A DNA stretch of 54,870 bases. Source: Brevibacterium rongguiense (GTDB lineage Bacteria; Actinomycetota; Actinomycetes; Actinomycetales; Brevibacteriaceae). Both the position numbers and the translations under genes were made by a program. The notes under the pieces were generated by a model. That model had not been told where the DNA came from. It worked only from the letters and a program-made list of their open reading frames with translations, and ran no database searches. Below, piece by piece: positions 25,334-33,971 of the stretch; position 1 is the first letter of the stretch; each line of letters begins with the position of its first letter. The stretch is taken from positions 1-54,870 of the forward strand of contig NZ_WWEQ01000015.1 in the NCBI RefSeq assembly GCF_009857845.1, in the 5' to 3' direction.

Positions 25334-25423
25334 GGGTCATACCCAGTGAGGCCGGTTCACCCGGTGACGAGCTGCGGGGCTCGTATCTTTGGGGAGTGGT
25401 ACCGAATGGTGAACCGGCCTCAC
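25334..25423 (-). other. Nested inverted-repeat element at the end of ribH
   Basis: GTGAGGCCGGTTCACC (25346-25361) and its exact complement (25408-25423) form a 16-bp stem around a 46-nt loop that holds a second perfect stem, ACGAGC/GCTCGT (25367-25384). A small hairpin GGGT-cat-ACCC (25334-25344) lies beside it. The ribH stop codon is in one arm. It may be a compound terminator of the riboflavin operon; the size and unpaired segment are unusual for that. Confidence 0.6.
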
Positions 25424-25911
25424 CCTCTGCCCTCAGGGCCCGCGAGCCCCAGGAGCGCCGCGGCCGTCGACACCGCCGCCGTCGCCGCCTCGTACCCCTT
25501 GTCCTCAGTGGAGCCGGGCAGGCCCGCGCGGGCCAGTGCCTGCTCGTCGTCATCACAGGTCAGCACGCCGAATCCGACCGGAGTCCGCGTATCGAGGGCC
25601 ACCCGGCCCAGCCCGTCGGCGGCCGCCCGGCACACGTAGTCGAAGTGGGGCGTGCCGCCCCGCACCACCACGCCCAGCGCCACGACCGCGTCGTGGTGCG
25701 CCGCGAGGGCCTGCGCGGCCACGGGCAGCTCGAAGCTGCCGGGCACGCGCACGAGCGTGGGCTCGATGCCCGCCTCCGCGCAGGCGCGCAGCGCCCCGGC
25801 GACGAGGCCGTCCATGACCTCCGTGTGCCAGCGGGCGGCGACGATGCCCACGCTCACGCGGGAGTGGGCGGCCGGGTCGAGGCCGACGTCGGGGGCTCCG
25901 TGCTGTGCCAT
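25420..25911 (-). CDS. ribH: 6,7-dimethyl-8-ribityllumazine synthase
   Basis: A 163-residue enzyme condensing the ribitylamino-uracil with 3,4-dihydroxybutanone phosphate, the penultimate step of riboflavin synthesis. [15 protein letters not shown] and [14 protein letters not shown] with Arg84 and catalytic His89 are diagnostic. Its ATG shares one base with the ribBA stop (TGATG), indicating coupled translation. It is the last gene of the rib operon, and its stop lies within the arm of a long inverted repeat. Confidence 0.96.
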   Translation of the reverse strand: MAQHGAPDVGLDPAAHSRVSVGIVAARWHTEVMDGLVAGALRACAEAGIEPTLVRVPGSFELPVAAQALAAHHDAVVALGVVVRGGTPHFDYVCRAAADGLGRVALDTRTPVGFGVLTCDDDEQALARAGLPGSTEDKGYEAATAAVSTAAALLGLAGPEGRG

Positions 25912-27281
25912 CAGGACACCTTTCGCTCTGCGCCGGACTGCTGCCCTGCGCTCGTGGGGGTCTGCGCCTGCGGGCCGTCCGCCGGCAGGTCGTGGTGCAT
26001 CCGCGTGCGCTTGGCGTCGAGGTAGACGGCGTTCTCCGTCCGCGCCGGCACGGCGATCGGCACGCGCGCGAGCACCTCGATCCCGTGTGCGTCCAGCGCC
26101 CGGGCCTTCGCCGGGTTGTTCGTCAGGAGCCGGACGCGCGCGATCCCGAGCAGGCGGAGGATGCCCGCGGCCGCCGCGTAGTCGCGGGCATCGGCGGGCA
26201 GCCCCAGGGCGGTGTTCGCGTCGACGGTGTCGAGGCCCTCCTCCTGCAGGCGGTAGGCGCGCAGCTTGTTGGCCAGGCCGATCCCGCGCCCCTCGTGCCC
26301 GCGCAGGTAGACGAGGCAGCCGCCCTCGCGTCCCAGGCGGGCGAGTGCGGCATCGAGCTGCTCACCGCAGTCGCACCGCCGCGAGCCGAGCACGTCGCCG
26401 GTCAGGCACTCCGAGTGCACCCGCACGAGGGGCGCGGTCCCCGAGGCGCCCTGTGCTCCAGCGGCGCCCGAGGCGCCCGGTGCCTCGAGCACCAGGTGCT
26501 CGGTGCCGGTCGCGGGTTCCGAGCAGGCCCGCGCGCGGAACTCGCCGTGCGCGGTGGGCAGGCGCACGGCCTCGCCCACGCGCACCTCGGGCACGCGCAC
26601 CTCGGGCACGGGAGCGTCGACCAGGGCCGCCGCGCGACCCGCCTCCGCAGCCTGGCGCACCTGGGCGCCGCCGGTGTCGAGCCACGCGGCGAGGTCGGCG
26701 ATGGAGACCGTGAGCAGCCCGTGGGCGGCCCCGAAGGCCAGGAGCGCGGGCAGGCGCATCATCGACCCGTCGTCGTGGACGAGCTCGGCGATGACGGCCA
26801 CGGGCGCGCAGCCGGCCAGGCGGGCGAGCTCGACGCCGGCCTCGGTGTGCCCGGCGCGCTCGCGCACCCCACCGGGGCGGGCGATGAGCGGGAACACGTG
26901 GCCGGGGCGCGAGAGCGCACCGGGCCCGGCTGCGGGATCGGCGAGCACGGCGGCCGTGCGGGCGCGGTCGGCGGCGCTGATGCCCGTCGTGGTGCCGACG
27001 GCGGCATCGCAGCTGACCGTGTAGGCGGTGCCCTTGGGGTCCTCGTTGCGCTGGACCATGGCCGGCAGGCGCAGCTGGGCGGCGCGCTCGGGCGTCATGG
27101 GGGCGCACACCACACCGGAGGTGTGGCGGACCATGAACCCCATCCACGCGGCATCGGCGTGCTCGGCGGGCATGATGAGATCGCCCTCGTTCTCCCGGTC
27201 CTCATCGTCGACGACGATGACGGGTCTGCCGGCTGCGAGCTGGGCGATGGCCGCGTCGATGGCGGCGAGGCTGCGGGTCAT
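25911..27281 (-). CDS. ribBA: Bifunctional 3,4-DHBP synthase / GTP cyclohydrolase II
   Basis: A 456-residue fusion. The N-terminal half (about 1-200) is RibB, with [11 protein letters not shown] and the [14 protein letters not shown] block that binds ribulose 5-phosphate. The C-terminal half is RibA, with the zinc cysteines in [15 protein letters not shown] and the GTP site [12 protein letters not shown]. The linker contains a short Val-Pro-Glu-Val repeat and an Ala/Gly-rich stretch, and the C-terminus has an extra polar tail. The ATG overlaps the ribE stop by ATGA. Confidence 0.96.
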   Translation of the reverse strand: MTRSLAAIDAAIAQLAAGRPVIVVDDEDRENEGDLIMPAEHADAAWMGFMVRHTSGVVCAPMTPERAAQLRLPAMVQRNEDPKGTAYTVSCDAAVGTTTGISAADRARTAAVLADPAAGPGALSRPGHVFPLIARPGGVRERAGHTEAGVELARLAGCAPVAVIAELVHDDGSMMRLPALLAFGAAHGLLTVSIADLAAWLDTGGAQVRQAAEAGRAAALVDAPVPEVRVPEVRVGEAVRLPTAHGEFRARACSEPATGTEHLVLEAPGASGAAGAQGASGTAPLVRVHSECLTGDVLGSRRCDCGEQLDAALARLGREGGCLVYLRGHEGRGIGLANKLRAYRLQEEGLDTVDANTALGLPADARDYAAAAGILRLLGIARVRLLTNNPAKARALDAHGIEVLARVPIAVPARTENAVYLDAKRTRMHHDLPADGPQAQTPTSAGQQSGAERKVS

Positions 27282-27928
27282 GCTGGGGCTCCGATCTGCT
27301 GGGCGGGTGCGGGAGCGGGGGCGAACGCGGCGAGCCGCGCGGCGTACTTGGCGAACACGTCGGCCTCGAGGTTGACCCTCCGGCCGGGGGCGGCGAGGCC
27401 CAGGACGGTGCGCTCCAGGGTGGCGGGGATGAGGCCCACTTCGAACCAGGCGCGCTCGGCCCCCGGCTCGCTGACCGCGGTGATCGTCAGGCTCGTGCCG
27501 TCCACGGCGATCGAGCCCTTCTCCGCGATGAGCGGCGCCAGCTCGGCCGGCGTGGCGATGCGCACGCGCGTCCAGCCGCCCAGGTCCTCAACGGCCGCGA
27601 TCGTGCCCGTGGCGTCGACGTGGCCCTGGACGACGTGGCCGTCGAATCGGCCGCCGGCGGGCATGCACCGCTCCAGGTTGACGGGGTCGCCGGGGGACAG
27701 GGCGCCGAGCGACGTGCGCGCGAGCGTCTCGCCCATGACGTCGGCTGCGAATCCGTCGCCGGTATCCGGCACGGCGGTGAGGCAGACCCCGTTGACGGCC
27801 AGCGAGCCGCCGGCGGGCAGCCCGTCAAGCACCGCGCCCGCCGCGATCCGCAGGCGGGCGGCATCCGCGCCGGGGATGGGCTCGATGGCGCTCACCCGGC
27901 CCAGCTCCTCGATGATTCCGGTGAACAT
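27278..27928 (-). CDS. ribE: Riboflavin synthase, alpha chain
   Basis: A 216-residue enzyme converting two lumazine molecules to riboflavin plus the pyrimidine precursor. The start MFTGIIEELG is diagnostic, and the two lumazine-binding repeats are visible as VNGVCLTAV (first) and VDGTSLTITAV (second), each preceded by a GHV- or GETL-type segment. The start lies 1 nt after the ribD stop and the end overlaps ribBA. Confidence 0.96.
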   Translation of the reverse strand: MFTGIIEELGRVSAIEPIPGADAARLRIAAGAVLDGLPAGGSLAVNGVCLTAVPDTGDGFAADVMGETLARTSLGALSPGDPVNLERCMPAGGRFDGHVVQGHVDATGTIAAVEDLGGWTRVRIATPAELAPLIAEKGSIAVDGTSLTITAVSEPGAERAWFEVGLIPATLERTVLGLAAPGRRVNLEADVFAKYAARLAAFAPAPAPAQQIGAPA

Positions 27929-27929
27929 G

Positions 27930-29072
27930 TCAGTCCTCTCCGTGGTGGGGTGCTGTGCTGTGGTTGTGCCGTGGAGGGTCCGGCGGGCTCGGCTGCAGCC
28001 GTACGAGCGTGTCCGCACCCAGTCGCTCGGGGGCGCCGAGGCGCTCGCCGGTGGGGTCGGGGGTCCACCGCTGGGCCCCGCTCAGGGTGGCGATGCCGAG
28101 GTCCGCGAGGGCAGGTGTGCCCGCGCCCAGCAGGACCGGGGCGGTGAAGACGGCCAGCTCGTCGACGAGGCCCGCGCGCAGGAATGCGCTGATGAGCCGC
28201 GGCCCGCCCTCGACGAGGAGGTGGCCGATTCCGCGGGAATCCAGGTCTGCGAGCACGGCGGCCAGGTCGCGGCTCGGATAGCGCAGGAGCCGTGCGCTGT
28301 CGGCCAGGTGGGAGTCGGGGGCCGGGGCGCGGTGGCCGATGAGCACGGGCACCGGCTGGTGCGCGGCGGGCGCGCCGTCCGGGGTGCGCGCGCTCAGCCG
28401 CGGGTTGTCGGCCAGGGCGGTTCCGGTGCCCACCGCGATCGCATCTGCCCGCGCCCGGATGGCGTGGCCGGCGGCGCGGGATTCGGGGCCCGTGATCCAC
28501 CGGCTCGTACCGTCCGCCGCCGCGACGCGGCCATCGAGGGACTGGGCGATCTTCGCGGTGACGAAGGGGCGGCCGGCCGCGCGGGCGGCGAACCAGCGTG
28601 CGTTGAGCGCGCGGGCCTCCTGGGCCCGCAGGCCGGTGCGCACCTCGGCGCCGGCCGCGCGCAGCCGCTGAGCGCCCCCGCCGGCCAGCGCGGTGGGATC
28701 CGGAGCGGCGCAGACGACGCGGCGGATGCCGGCGTCCAGGATCGCCTGCGCACAGGGGCCGGTGCGGCCGGTGTGGGCGCAGGGCTCGAGGGTGACGAGG
28801 AGGGTGGCCGCGGAGAGGTCGAAGCCGCGGGCGCGGGCCGCTGCGAGCGCGACGACCTCCGCGTGGGCGGTGCCGGCCCCCGCGTGGCGGCCCACGGCCA
28901 CCCGGCCGTCGGGGGCGAGGACGGCGGCTCCCACCAGCGGGTTCGCACCGCGCACCCCGCGGGCGGCGGCCCCGAGCGCACGGTCCATGGCGGCGCGCTC
29001 GGCTCGGCTGAAGTGCGCGGCGGCCGCGGCAAGCGGTGCCGCACAGCACGAAGCCGCCCGGTCGAGCGCCAT
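27930..29072 (-). CDS. ribD: Bifunctional pyrimidine deaminase / reductase RibD
   Basis: A 380-residue bifunctional enzyme. The N-terminal deaminase has the zinc ligands His70 in TAHAEVV, Cys98 in LEPCAHTGRTGPC and Cys107; the C-terminal reductase begins near KIAQSLDGRVA and has the NADPH segment LLVEGGPRLI. It is the first gene of the rib operon; its GGGAGG sits in a hairpin (29080-29098) downstream of the FMN riboswitch, so FMN probably blocks translation. Confidence 0.95.
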   Translation of the reverse strand: MALDRAASCCAAPLAAAAAHFSRAERAAMDRALGAAARGVRGANPLVGAAVLAPDGRVAVGRHAGAGTAHAEVVALAAARARGFDLSAATLLVTLEPCAHTGRTGPCAQAILDAGIRRVVCAAPDPTALAGGGAQRLRAAGAEVRTGLRAQEARALNARWFAARAAGRPFVTAKIAQSLDGRVAAADGTSRWITGPESRAAGHAIRARADAIAVGTGTALADNPRLSARTPDGAPAAHQPVPVLIGHRAPAPDSHLADSARLLRYPSRDLAAVLADLDSRGIGHLLVEGGPRLISAFLRAGLVDELAVFTAPVLLGAGTPALADLGIATLSGAQRWTPDPTGERLGAPERLGADTLVRLQPSPPDPPRHNHSTAPHHGED

Positions 29073-29079
29073 TTCCCAC

Positions 29080-29098
29080 CTCCCGATCCTGCCGGGAG
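29080..29098 (-). promoter_or_regulatory. Hairpin hiding the ribD Shine-Dalgarno
   Basis: CTCCCG (29080-29085) pairs with CGGGAG (29093-29098) around 7 nt. On the mRNA the arm nearest the ATG is the SD GGGAGG. This is the expected expression platform for translational control by the riboswitch. Confidence 0.6.
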
Positions 29099-29182
29099 AT
29101 GGAAGTGCGCCGCCGTGCGGCTGCTGGGCGCCGGGACGGGCCCGCCCACCCGCGTGTGGGTGCGGACGCCGACGGCGCCTGT

Positions 29183-29312
29183 TCCTCCCATCCAGACTTT
29201 CACTGTCGGCCTCGGAATCTCACCGAGTCAGCCGGCCGGCTCAGCAGGGTTCTGCTGCGCTGACCGGGTCGCGGGCTATCACCGCCGGTACGGAATCTCA
29301 CCGTCCCCGGAA
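29183..29312 (-). ncRNA. FMN riboswitch (RFN element)
   Basis: Read on the minus strand, the region has the conserved RFN blocks in order: GACGGTGAGATTCCG, ACCGGCGGTGATAGCCCGCG, a variable stem, CTCGGTGAGATTCCGAG, GCCGACAGTGAAAGTC and GGATGGGAGGA. FMN binding should reduce expression of the ribD-ribE-ribBA-ribH operon. About 110 nt separate it from the ribD ATG and include a hairpin over the SD, pointing to translational rather than purely transcriptional control. Confidence 0.96.
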
Positions 29313-29325
29313 CACTGAGGCGCAC

Positions 29326-29353
29326 GTTACACCGGCCACATCGACAGGCACAA
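29326..29353 (-). promoter_or_regulatory. Riboflavin operon promoter
   Basis: On the minus strand TTGTGC (29348-29353) and TGTAAC (29326-29331) are 16 bp apart and lie just upstream of the riboswitch, giving a start near 29320. Confidence 0.5.
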
Positions 29354-29383
29354 GGGCAAACGTCGTCTCACAGCGGTGTTCGG

Positions 29384-29389
29384 TACCCT
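29384..29389 (+). promoter_or_regulatory. -10 hexamer TACCCT, leaderless type
   Basis: TACCCT ends 7 nt before the ATG at 29397. Confidence 0.45.
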
Positions 29390-29396
29390 GCCGATC

Positions 29397-29612
29397 ATGT
29401 TCGAGGTGACGGCGCTCGAGGTCGCTGTGCTCTGTGTCTGGCTCGCCGGGATCGGCTGTGCGCTGGCTGTGCTCCGGCGCGTGCGCCGCAGCGCGGTGCC
29501 TGGTTCCAGCCGCGGCGCGCTCACCCTCGCGGCGGCGGTGTTCATCCCGGTCTTCGGCTCGGCGCTTGCCGCCATGGCCCTTGTCCGCGAGGTGCGCGCC
29601 GGCCGACGCTGA
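29397..29612 (+). CDS. Small membrane protein, PLDc_N-like
   Basis: A 71-residue protein with two hydrophobic helices joined by a basic loop (RRVRRSAVPGSSRG). AAAVFIPVFGSALAAM resembles the second helix of the phospholipase D N-terminal domain, which also occurs alone as small proteins. TACCCT lies 7 nt upstream of the ATG, giving this start rather than 29376. It diverges from the riboflavin operon. No function is assigned. Confidence 0.65.
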   Translation: MFEVTALEVAVLCVWLAGIGCALAVLRRVRRSAVPGSSRGALTLAAAVFIPVFGSALAAMALVREVRAGRR

Positions 29613-29682
29613 GCCGCTCAGGCACTCAGCCCCTGAGGCACGCAGCACCTCGGATTGCGCGGCATCTCAGGTGCGCGGCATC

Positions 29683-30666
29683 TCATTCGCGCAGGTACGG
29701 CGCGGAGGCGCGGTCGAGCCGCGCCACCTGCTCCGCATCCAGCGCGAGGTCCACGGCGGCGAAGAGCGGATCGAGCTGCTCGACGGTGCGAGCGGAGGCG
29801 ATGGGCGCCGTCGCCCCCTTGGCCAGCAGCCATGCGATAGCGACCGAGGCGGGCGGTGCGCCCACCTCGGCGGCGACCGCCAGGAGTTCGTCGACGACGG
29901 CGAAGCCGGCGGGCGTGGCATAGCCGCCCACCGCGGCGGATCGCGCCCCGGAGCCCACGTCGGCGGCGGAGCGGTACTTCCCGGTGAGGAAGCCCGCGGC
30001 CAGCGCGAAGTAGGGGAAGACCGCGAGGTCGTACTCACGAGCCAGCGCGCCGTAGCCGTCTTCGGGATGGCCCGGCGTGCCCTCCACGGCGGCGCGGTGG
30101 ACGAGGCTGTGCTGCGGCTGGATCGCCACGGGCGCCGCGAGCCCATTGGCGCGCGCGGCCTCGAGCCACGCGCGCTGGCGCTCGGGGCTCAGGTTCGACA
30201 TGCCGATCGCGCGGGCCTTGCCCGAGCGGACCACGGCGTCGAACCCCGCGGCCAGGTCCTCCGCGCTCGTCTCTTCGTCGTCCCGATGGGCATAGTAGAG
30301 GTCGACGCGGTCGGTGCGCAGCCGGCGCAGGGAGTCGTCGAGCGCCGCCGCGACGTTGGCCGGGCTCAGGCCGGGGCGCTGGTCCCACGAGCCCACCTTC
30401 GTGGCGATGACGGTCTCGTCGCGGCGGCCCGTGCGCTCGAACCACTGGCCGATGATGTCCTCGGATTCGCCGCCCGTGTGCCCCTCGCCCCAGGCGGAGT
30501 AGACATCGGCGGTGTCGACGAAGTCGCCCCCGCGGTCTGCGAACGCATCGAGGACCGCGAAGGACTCCTCGCGGTCGGCCGTCCAGCCGAAGACGTTGCC
30601 GCCCAGGTTGAGGCGGAAGACTTCGATGTCCGTGCGCGGGATGCGCGCCGTGTGCTCAGTCGTCAT
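29683..30666 (-). CDS. Aldo/keto reductase
   Basis: A 327-residue NADPH-dependent TIM-barrel oxidoreductase. DFVDTADVYSAWG carries the catalytic Asp and Tyr, ATKVG holds the catalytic Lys, and the DLYYAHRDDEE segment places the active-site His; PIASARTVEQLDPL is the cofactor site. The closest general type is the family of aldehyde/sugar ketone reductases. It is a single gene; the ATG at 30666 has AGGAC upstream. Substrate unknown. Confidence 0.9.
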   Translation of the reverse strand: MTTEHTARIPRTDIEVFRLNLGGNVFGWTADREESFAVLDAFADRGGDFVDTADVYSAWGEGHTGGESEDIIGQWFERTGRRDETVIATKVGSWDQRPGLSPANVAAALDDSLRRLRTDRVDLYYAHRDDEETSAEDLAAGFDAVVRSGKARAIGMSNLSPERQRAWLEAARANGLAAPVAIQPQHSLVHRAAVEGTPGHPEDGYGALAREYDLAVFPYFALAAGFLTGKYRSAADVGSGARSAAVGGYATPAGFAVVDELLAVAAEVGAPPASVAIAWLLAKGATAPIASARTVEQLDPLFAAVDLALDAEQVARLDRASAPYLRE

Positions 30667-30694
30667 GTCCTGTCCGACACCGCACGCCGCGCGC

Positions 30695-31135
30695 TTATTC
30701 CCCCTGGCGGGCGGACCGTGCCGGGCCAGCGGACCGTGCCGGGCCAGCGGGCCGCGCCGTGTGAGCGCGCAGCCCCCGGTTGAGCTCGGTGACGAAGCCC
30801 AGGGCCACGAGGGTGATGGCGGTCAGCGCCGCAGTGACCGTAGTGGGCGCGCTGGGCGCCAGCTCCTCCCACGTGGCGGGCCCCGCCGTCACCAGCGCCG
30901 TGAGCCGCGGCGCCGCAAGGGCGGCGAGCACTGCGAGCGTGCAGGCGCCGTCCGCGCACAGCGCGGTGGGGGTGGGCGGAGCCGAGGCCCCGCGCGCGAC
31001 GGCCACGATGACGAGTGCGCCCACGGCCCCCGCGAGGGCGAACACGGCGGGCGCACCGGGACCCAGACCCGCCTGCGCGCTGCAGGCCGCAATGAGCGCG
31101 GTGGCGATGGACAGGGCGGCGGCGATCCGGAACAT
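30695..31135 (-). CDS. Four-helix membrane protein of unknown function
   Basis: A 146-residue protein with about four hydrophobic segments and a C-terminal cytoplasmic tail made of an 18-bp DNA repeat (A-R-S-A-G-P units). The start at 31135 was chosen at MFRIAAALSIATAL; AAGACT, a weak -10, lies 6 nt upstream. It diverges from the methionine aminopeptidase gene, and a 28-nt gap separates its end from the aldo/keto reductase start. No family recognised. Confidence 0.6.
   Translation of the reverse strand: MFRIAAALSIATALIAACSAQAGLGPGAPAVFALAGAVGALVIVAVARGASAPPTPTALCADGACTLAVLAALAAPRLTALVTAGPATWEELAPSAPTTVTAALTAITLVALGFVTELNRGLRAHTARPAGPARSAGPARSARQGE
30711..30746 (+). repeat. 18-bp tandem repeat in the tail of the membrane-protein gene
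   Basis: GCGGACCGTGCCGGGCCA occurs twice in tandem, followed by a degenerate third copy to about 30764. It keeps the reading frame and encodes the repeated Ala-Arg-Ser-Ala-Gly-Pro tail. Confidence 0.8.
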
Positions 31136-31236
31136 GCTGCCAGTCTTGCGCCCGCGGGGCCCGCGCACACGGTGGTCAGCCCGCCGGGCGGGTCGGGAAA
31201 ACCCGAACCGGCGGCCCCGGGTGCGAGGATGGAGCC

Positions 31237-32037
31237 ATGATCGAGCTGAAGACCCCCGCCGAGATCGAGAAGATGGCCGTGACCGGCCGCTTCGTCGCCC
31301 ACACCCTGCGCACCCTCGCCGAGCGCGCCGAGCCGGGGGTCGACGTCATGGACCTGGAGCACGAGGCGCGGCGGATGGTGAAGGCGCGCGGGGCCGAGTC
31401 CTGCTACTGGGACTATGCGCCGGCGTTCGGCAGCGGGCCGTTCCGCAATGTCATCTGCCTGTCCGTCAACGATGCGGCGCTGCACGGCAAGCCCCGTCCC
31501 CACGTGCTGGCCCTCGGCGACCTGCTCAGCCTGGACTTCGCCGTGTCGATCGACGGCTGGGTCGCCGATGCCGCGGTCTCCGTCGTCGTCGGGGCGGACG
31601 CCGGCAGCCCGGCGGGCGCAGGTGTGCCGGACGCGGATGCGAGCGCCGCCCTCATCGCCTCGACGCGGGACGCGCTGGACGCCGGGATCGCCGCCGCCGT
31701 TCCGGGCGGCCGGCTGGGAGACGTCTCCGCGGCCATCGGGGCGGTGGGCAGGTCCCGCGGCTACCGGATCAACACGGACTTCGGCGGCCACGGCCTGGGC
31801 CGCACGATGCACGGCGAGCCCCACGTGCCCAACCAGGGCCGCGCGGGCAAGGGGCTGAAGATCCAGCCGGGCCTCACCATCGCCATCGAGCCGTGGTGGG
31901 GAATGGGCACGGACGAGCTGGCCGTCGACGGCGACGGCTGGACCCTGCGGATGGCCGACGGCAAGAAGGCCGCGCACACGGAGCACACGATCGCGGTGAC
32001 GGAGGACGGTCCGCGCATCCTCACACTGGCCGAATGA
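31237..32037 (+). CDS. map: Methionine aminopeptidase type I
   Basis: A 266-residue metalloprotease removing N-terminal methionine from new proteins. The metal ligands are visible: Asp in SLDFAVS, Asp in WVADAAVS, His in GGHGLGRTMHGEP, Glu in IAIEPWW and Glu in HTEHTIAV. There is no N-terminal SH3-zinc extension. GAGGAT ends 6 nt before the ATG. A slightly long loop near residue 130 (AGSPAGAGVPDADA) is unusual. Actinomycetes often have two or three such genes, so it may be a paralogue. Confidence 0.92.
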   Translation: MIELKTPAEIEKMAVTGRFVAHTLRTLAERAEPGVDVMDLEHEARRMVKARGAESCYWDYAPAFGSGPFRNVICLSVNDAALHGKPRPHVLALGDLLSLDFAVSIDGWVADAAVSVVVGADAGSPAGAGVPDADASAALIASTRDALDAGIAAAVPGGRLGDVSAAIGAVGRSRGYRINTDFGGHGLGRTMHGEPHVPNQGRAGKGLKIQPGLTIAIEPWWGMGTDELAVDGDGWTLRMADGKKAAHTEHTIAVTEDGPRILTLAE

Positions 32038-32065
32038 GACGTGCGCCCGCCGCGGGGGCACGCGC

Positions 32066-32098
32066 TTGCGCTAAAACATAACCCAGGTATATAACTGG
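32066..32098 (+). promoter_or_regulatory. marR promoter and operator-like dyad
   Basis: TTGCGC (32066-32071) and TATATA (32088-32093) are 16 bp apart. The dyad CCAG-gtatataa-CTGG (32083-32098) covers the -10, where the MarR product could bind and repress its own gene and the following transporter. The AT-rich stretch stands out from the GC-rich surroundings. Confidence 0.5.
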
Positions 32099-32103
32099 TC
32101 GAT

Positions 32104-32562
32104 ATGAATCTCGACGACCTCAGCTCCGACCTCGTGACGGTGGGCGGGCGCCTCATCCGGCGCCTGGGCCGCGAGACGCGCACCGGCGAGTCAGCGAGTG
32201 TCTGGCGGGCGCTGTCCGTCATCGAGCAGTACGAATCGGTGACGATCGGCGGTCTCGCGAAGGCCTACGGCAGCTCGCAGCCCGCGGCCACGAAGCTCGC
32301 CTCCCGCCTCGAAGAGGCCGGCCTCGTCGAGCGCCGGCACGACGCGGACGATGCGCGCGTCAGCCGCCTGACGCTGGCCGGCGCGGGCCGCGCGCGCCTG
32401 AGCGCCGAGCGGGCCATCGCCGCAGACTACCTCAAGCCGATGATGGCCGACCTCACGGCGGCCGACCATCGCGCCATCGCCCGCACCGTCGAGATCCTCA
32501 GCGCGTTCATCGACGGCCAGCCCGGCATGCCGGACTTGCCCGCAGCCCTGACTCCCGGCTGA
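32104..32562 (+). CDS. MarR-family transcriptional regulator
   Basis: A 152-residue winged-helix regulator. The recognition helix region is TIGGLAKAYGSSQPAATKLASRLEEAGLV and the wing is ERRHDADDARVSRLTLAGAGRARL. It probably dimerises and binds the dyad at its own promoter. The gene directly before a drug-type MFS transporter suggests control of efflux by a small aromatic or toxic ligand. Confidence 0.9.
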   Translation: MNLDDLSSDLVTVGGRLIRRLGRETRTGESASVWRALSVIEQYESVTIGGLAKAYGSSQPAATKLASRLEEAGLVERRHDADDARVSRLTLAGAGRARLSAERAIAADYLKPMMADLTAADHRAIARTVEILSAFIDGQPGMPDLPAALTPG

Positions 32563-32649
32563 CGCCCCGCGTCCCCGGTGCGTATCCCGCAGCAGCACGC
32601 CCCCTCAGTAACCAGTCCCCACAGCAGCCCGTCCCCTCAGAAGAAGGTG

Positions 32650-33920
32650 TTGACCACGTCCTCCTCCCCGTCACTCCTGCACCAGCCGCGCGCCGTCTGG
32701 GCCGTCGCATTCGCCTGCGTCATCGCGTTCATGGGCATCGGCCTCGTCGACCCGATCCTCCGGCGATCAGCGCCTCGCTGCACGCCAGCCCGGCCCAGTC
32801 GATGCTGCTGTTCACCAGCTACCTCTTCATCACCGCGATCACGATGTTCTTCTCGTCCTTCGTCTCCTCGCGGATCGGGTCGAAGGCCACGCTGCTCATC
32901 GGCCTGGCGCTCATCGTCGTCTTCGCCGCGCTTGCCGGCGCCTCCGGCTCCGTGGGCCAGGTGATCGGCTACCGGGCCGGCTGGGGTCTGGGCAACGCGC
33001 TCTTCATCTCCACCGCCCTCTCGACGATCGTGGGCGCCGCCTCCGGCGGCTCGGAGCGCGCGATCATCCTCTACGAGGCGGCGCTGGGCGTGGGCATCGC
33101 GACCGGCCCGCTGCTGGGCGGCCTGCTGGGCGGCATCAGCTGGCGCGGCCCGTTCTTCGGCACCGCCGCGCTCATGGCGATCGGCTTCGCCGCGATCGTG
33201 GTGCTGCTGCGCGGCGAGGCGGGTGCGCGCCCGGAGCGGGTGCGCCTGTCTGCCACGCTGCGCGCGCTCGGCCACCCCGGCATCCTCGCCCTGTCGATTG
33301 CCGCGCTGCTGTACAACTTCGGCTTCTTCACCCTGCTGGCCTACACCCCCTTCCCGCTCGAGGCGGCCGCTCAGGAGGCGGGCATCGAGGGCTTCGGCGC
33401 GCACCAGCTGGGCCTCATCTTCTTCGGCTGGGGCATGTGCCTGGCGCTCACCTCGGTGCTCGGCTCGCCGTGGCTGACCCGCCGCTTCGGACACCTCAAG
33501 GTGCTCGCCGGAGCGCTCACGGCCACCGCGGCGATCCTCGCTGCGATGATCTTCGCGGTGCACTCGATGCCCGCGCTCATCGTGTGCGTCGTGCTCGCCG
33601 GCCTGCCGCTGGGCATCGTCAACACCGCGATGACGGAGACCGTCATGGAGGCCTCCGAGCTGCCCCGCCCCGTGGCCTCGGCCACCTACTCCGGGGTGCG
33701 CTTCTTCGGCGGCGCGCTCTCGCCGCTCGTGGCCGGCCAGGTGGCGCTCGCCGGCGCGGGGATGCCCTACCTGCTGGGCGCTGCCACGGTGCTCATCGCG
33801 GCGGTCGTGCTCGTGTGCTGCCGGCGCTTCGTGGCCCGCGTGGACGCCCGCGCGGAGCGGGAGGCGGCGGCCGAGGCGGAGCTGACCGAGGCGTACGCCG
33901 TGACCGGCGGAGACGCCTGA
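32650..33920 (+). pseudogene. MFS efflux transporter, one-base deletion near 32760
   Basis: The first helix (AVWAVAFACVIAFMGIGLVDPIL) and the rest (MLLFTSYLFITAITMFFSSF onward) are in different frames. Adding one C in the run at about 32757-32760 gives VDPILPAISASLHASPAQSMLLFTS, a normal first loop and second helix, and a protein of about 423 residues with 12 helices. So the gene has a single-base deletion, real or a sequencing error. TTG at 32650 or GTG at 32647 is the start, with GAAGAAGG upstream. It should be controlled by the adjacent MarR. Confidence 0.82.
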
Positions 33921-33971
33921 GCGGCGCCGCCGGCGCTGATACGATTGGCCATTCTGAGCTGGGAGGTCTGC

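Noticed and set aside
25362..25407. Similarity of TTTGGGGAGTGG to the yybP-ykoY manganese riboswitch core
   Set aside because: The other conserved part (ATACGA) occurs only on the opposite strand, and no transporter gene follows on the plus strand.
25905..29318. A 1137-codon open frame on the plus strand across the riboflavin operon
   Set aside because: It is antisense to ribBA, ribE and ribD, has low-complexity Arg/Ala/Gly composition and no domain; long shadow frames are expected at this GC content.
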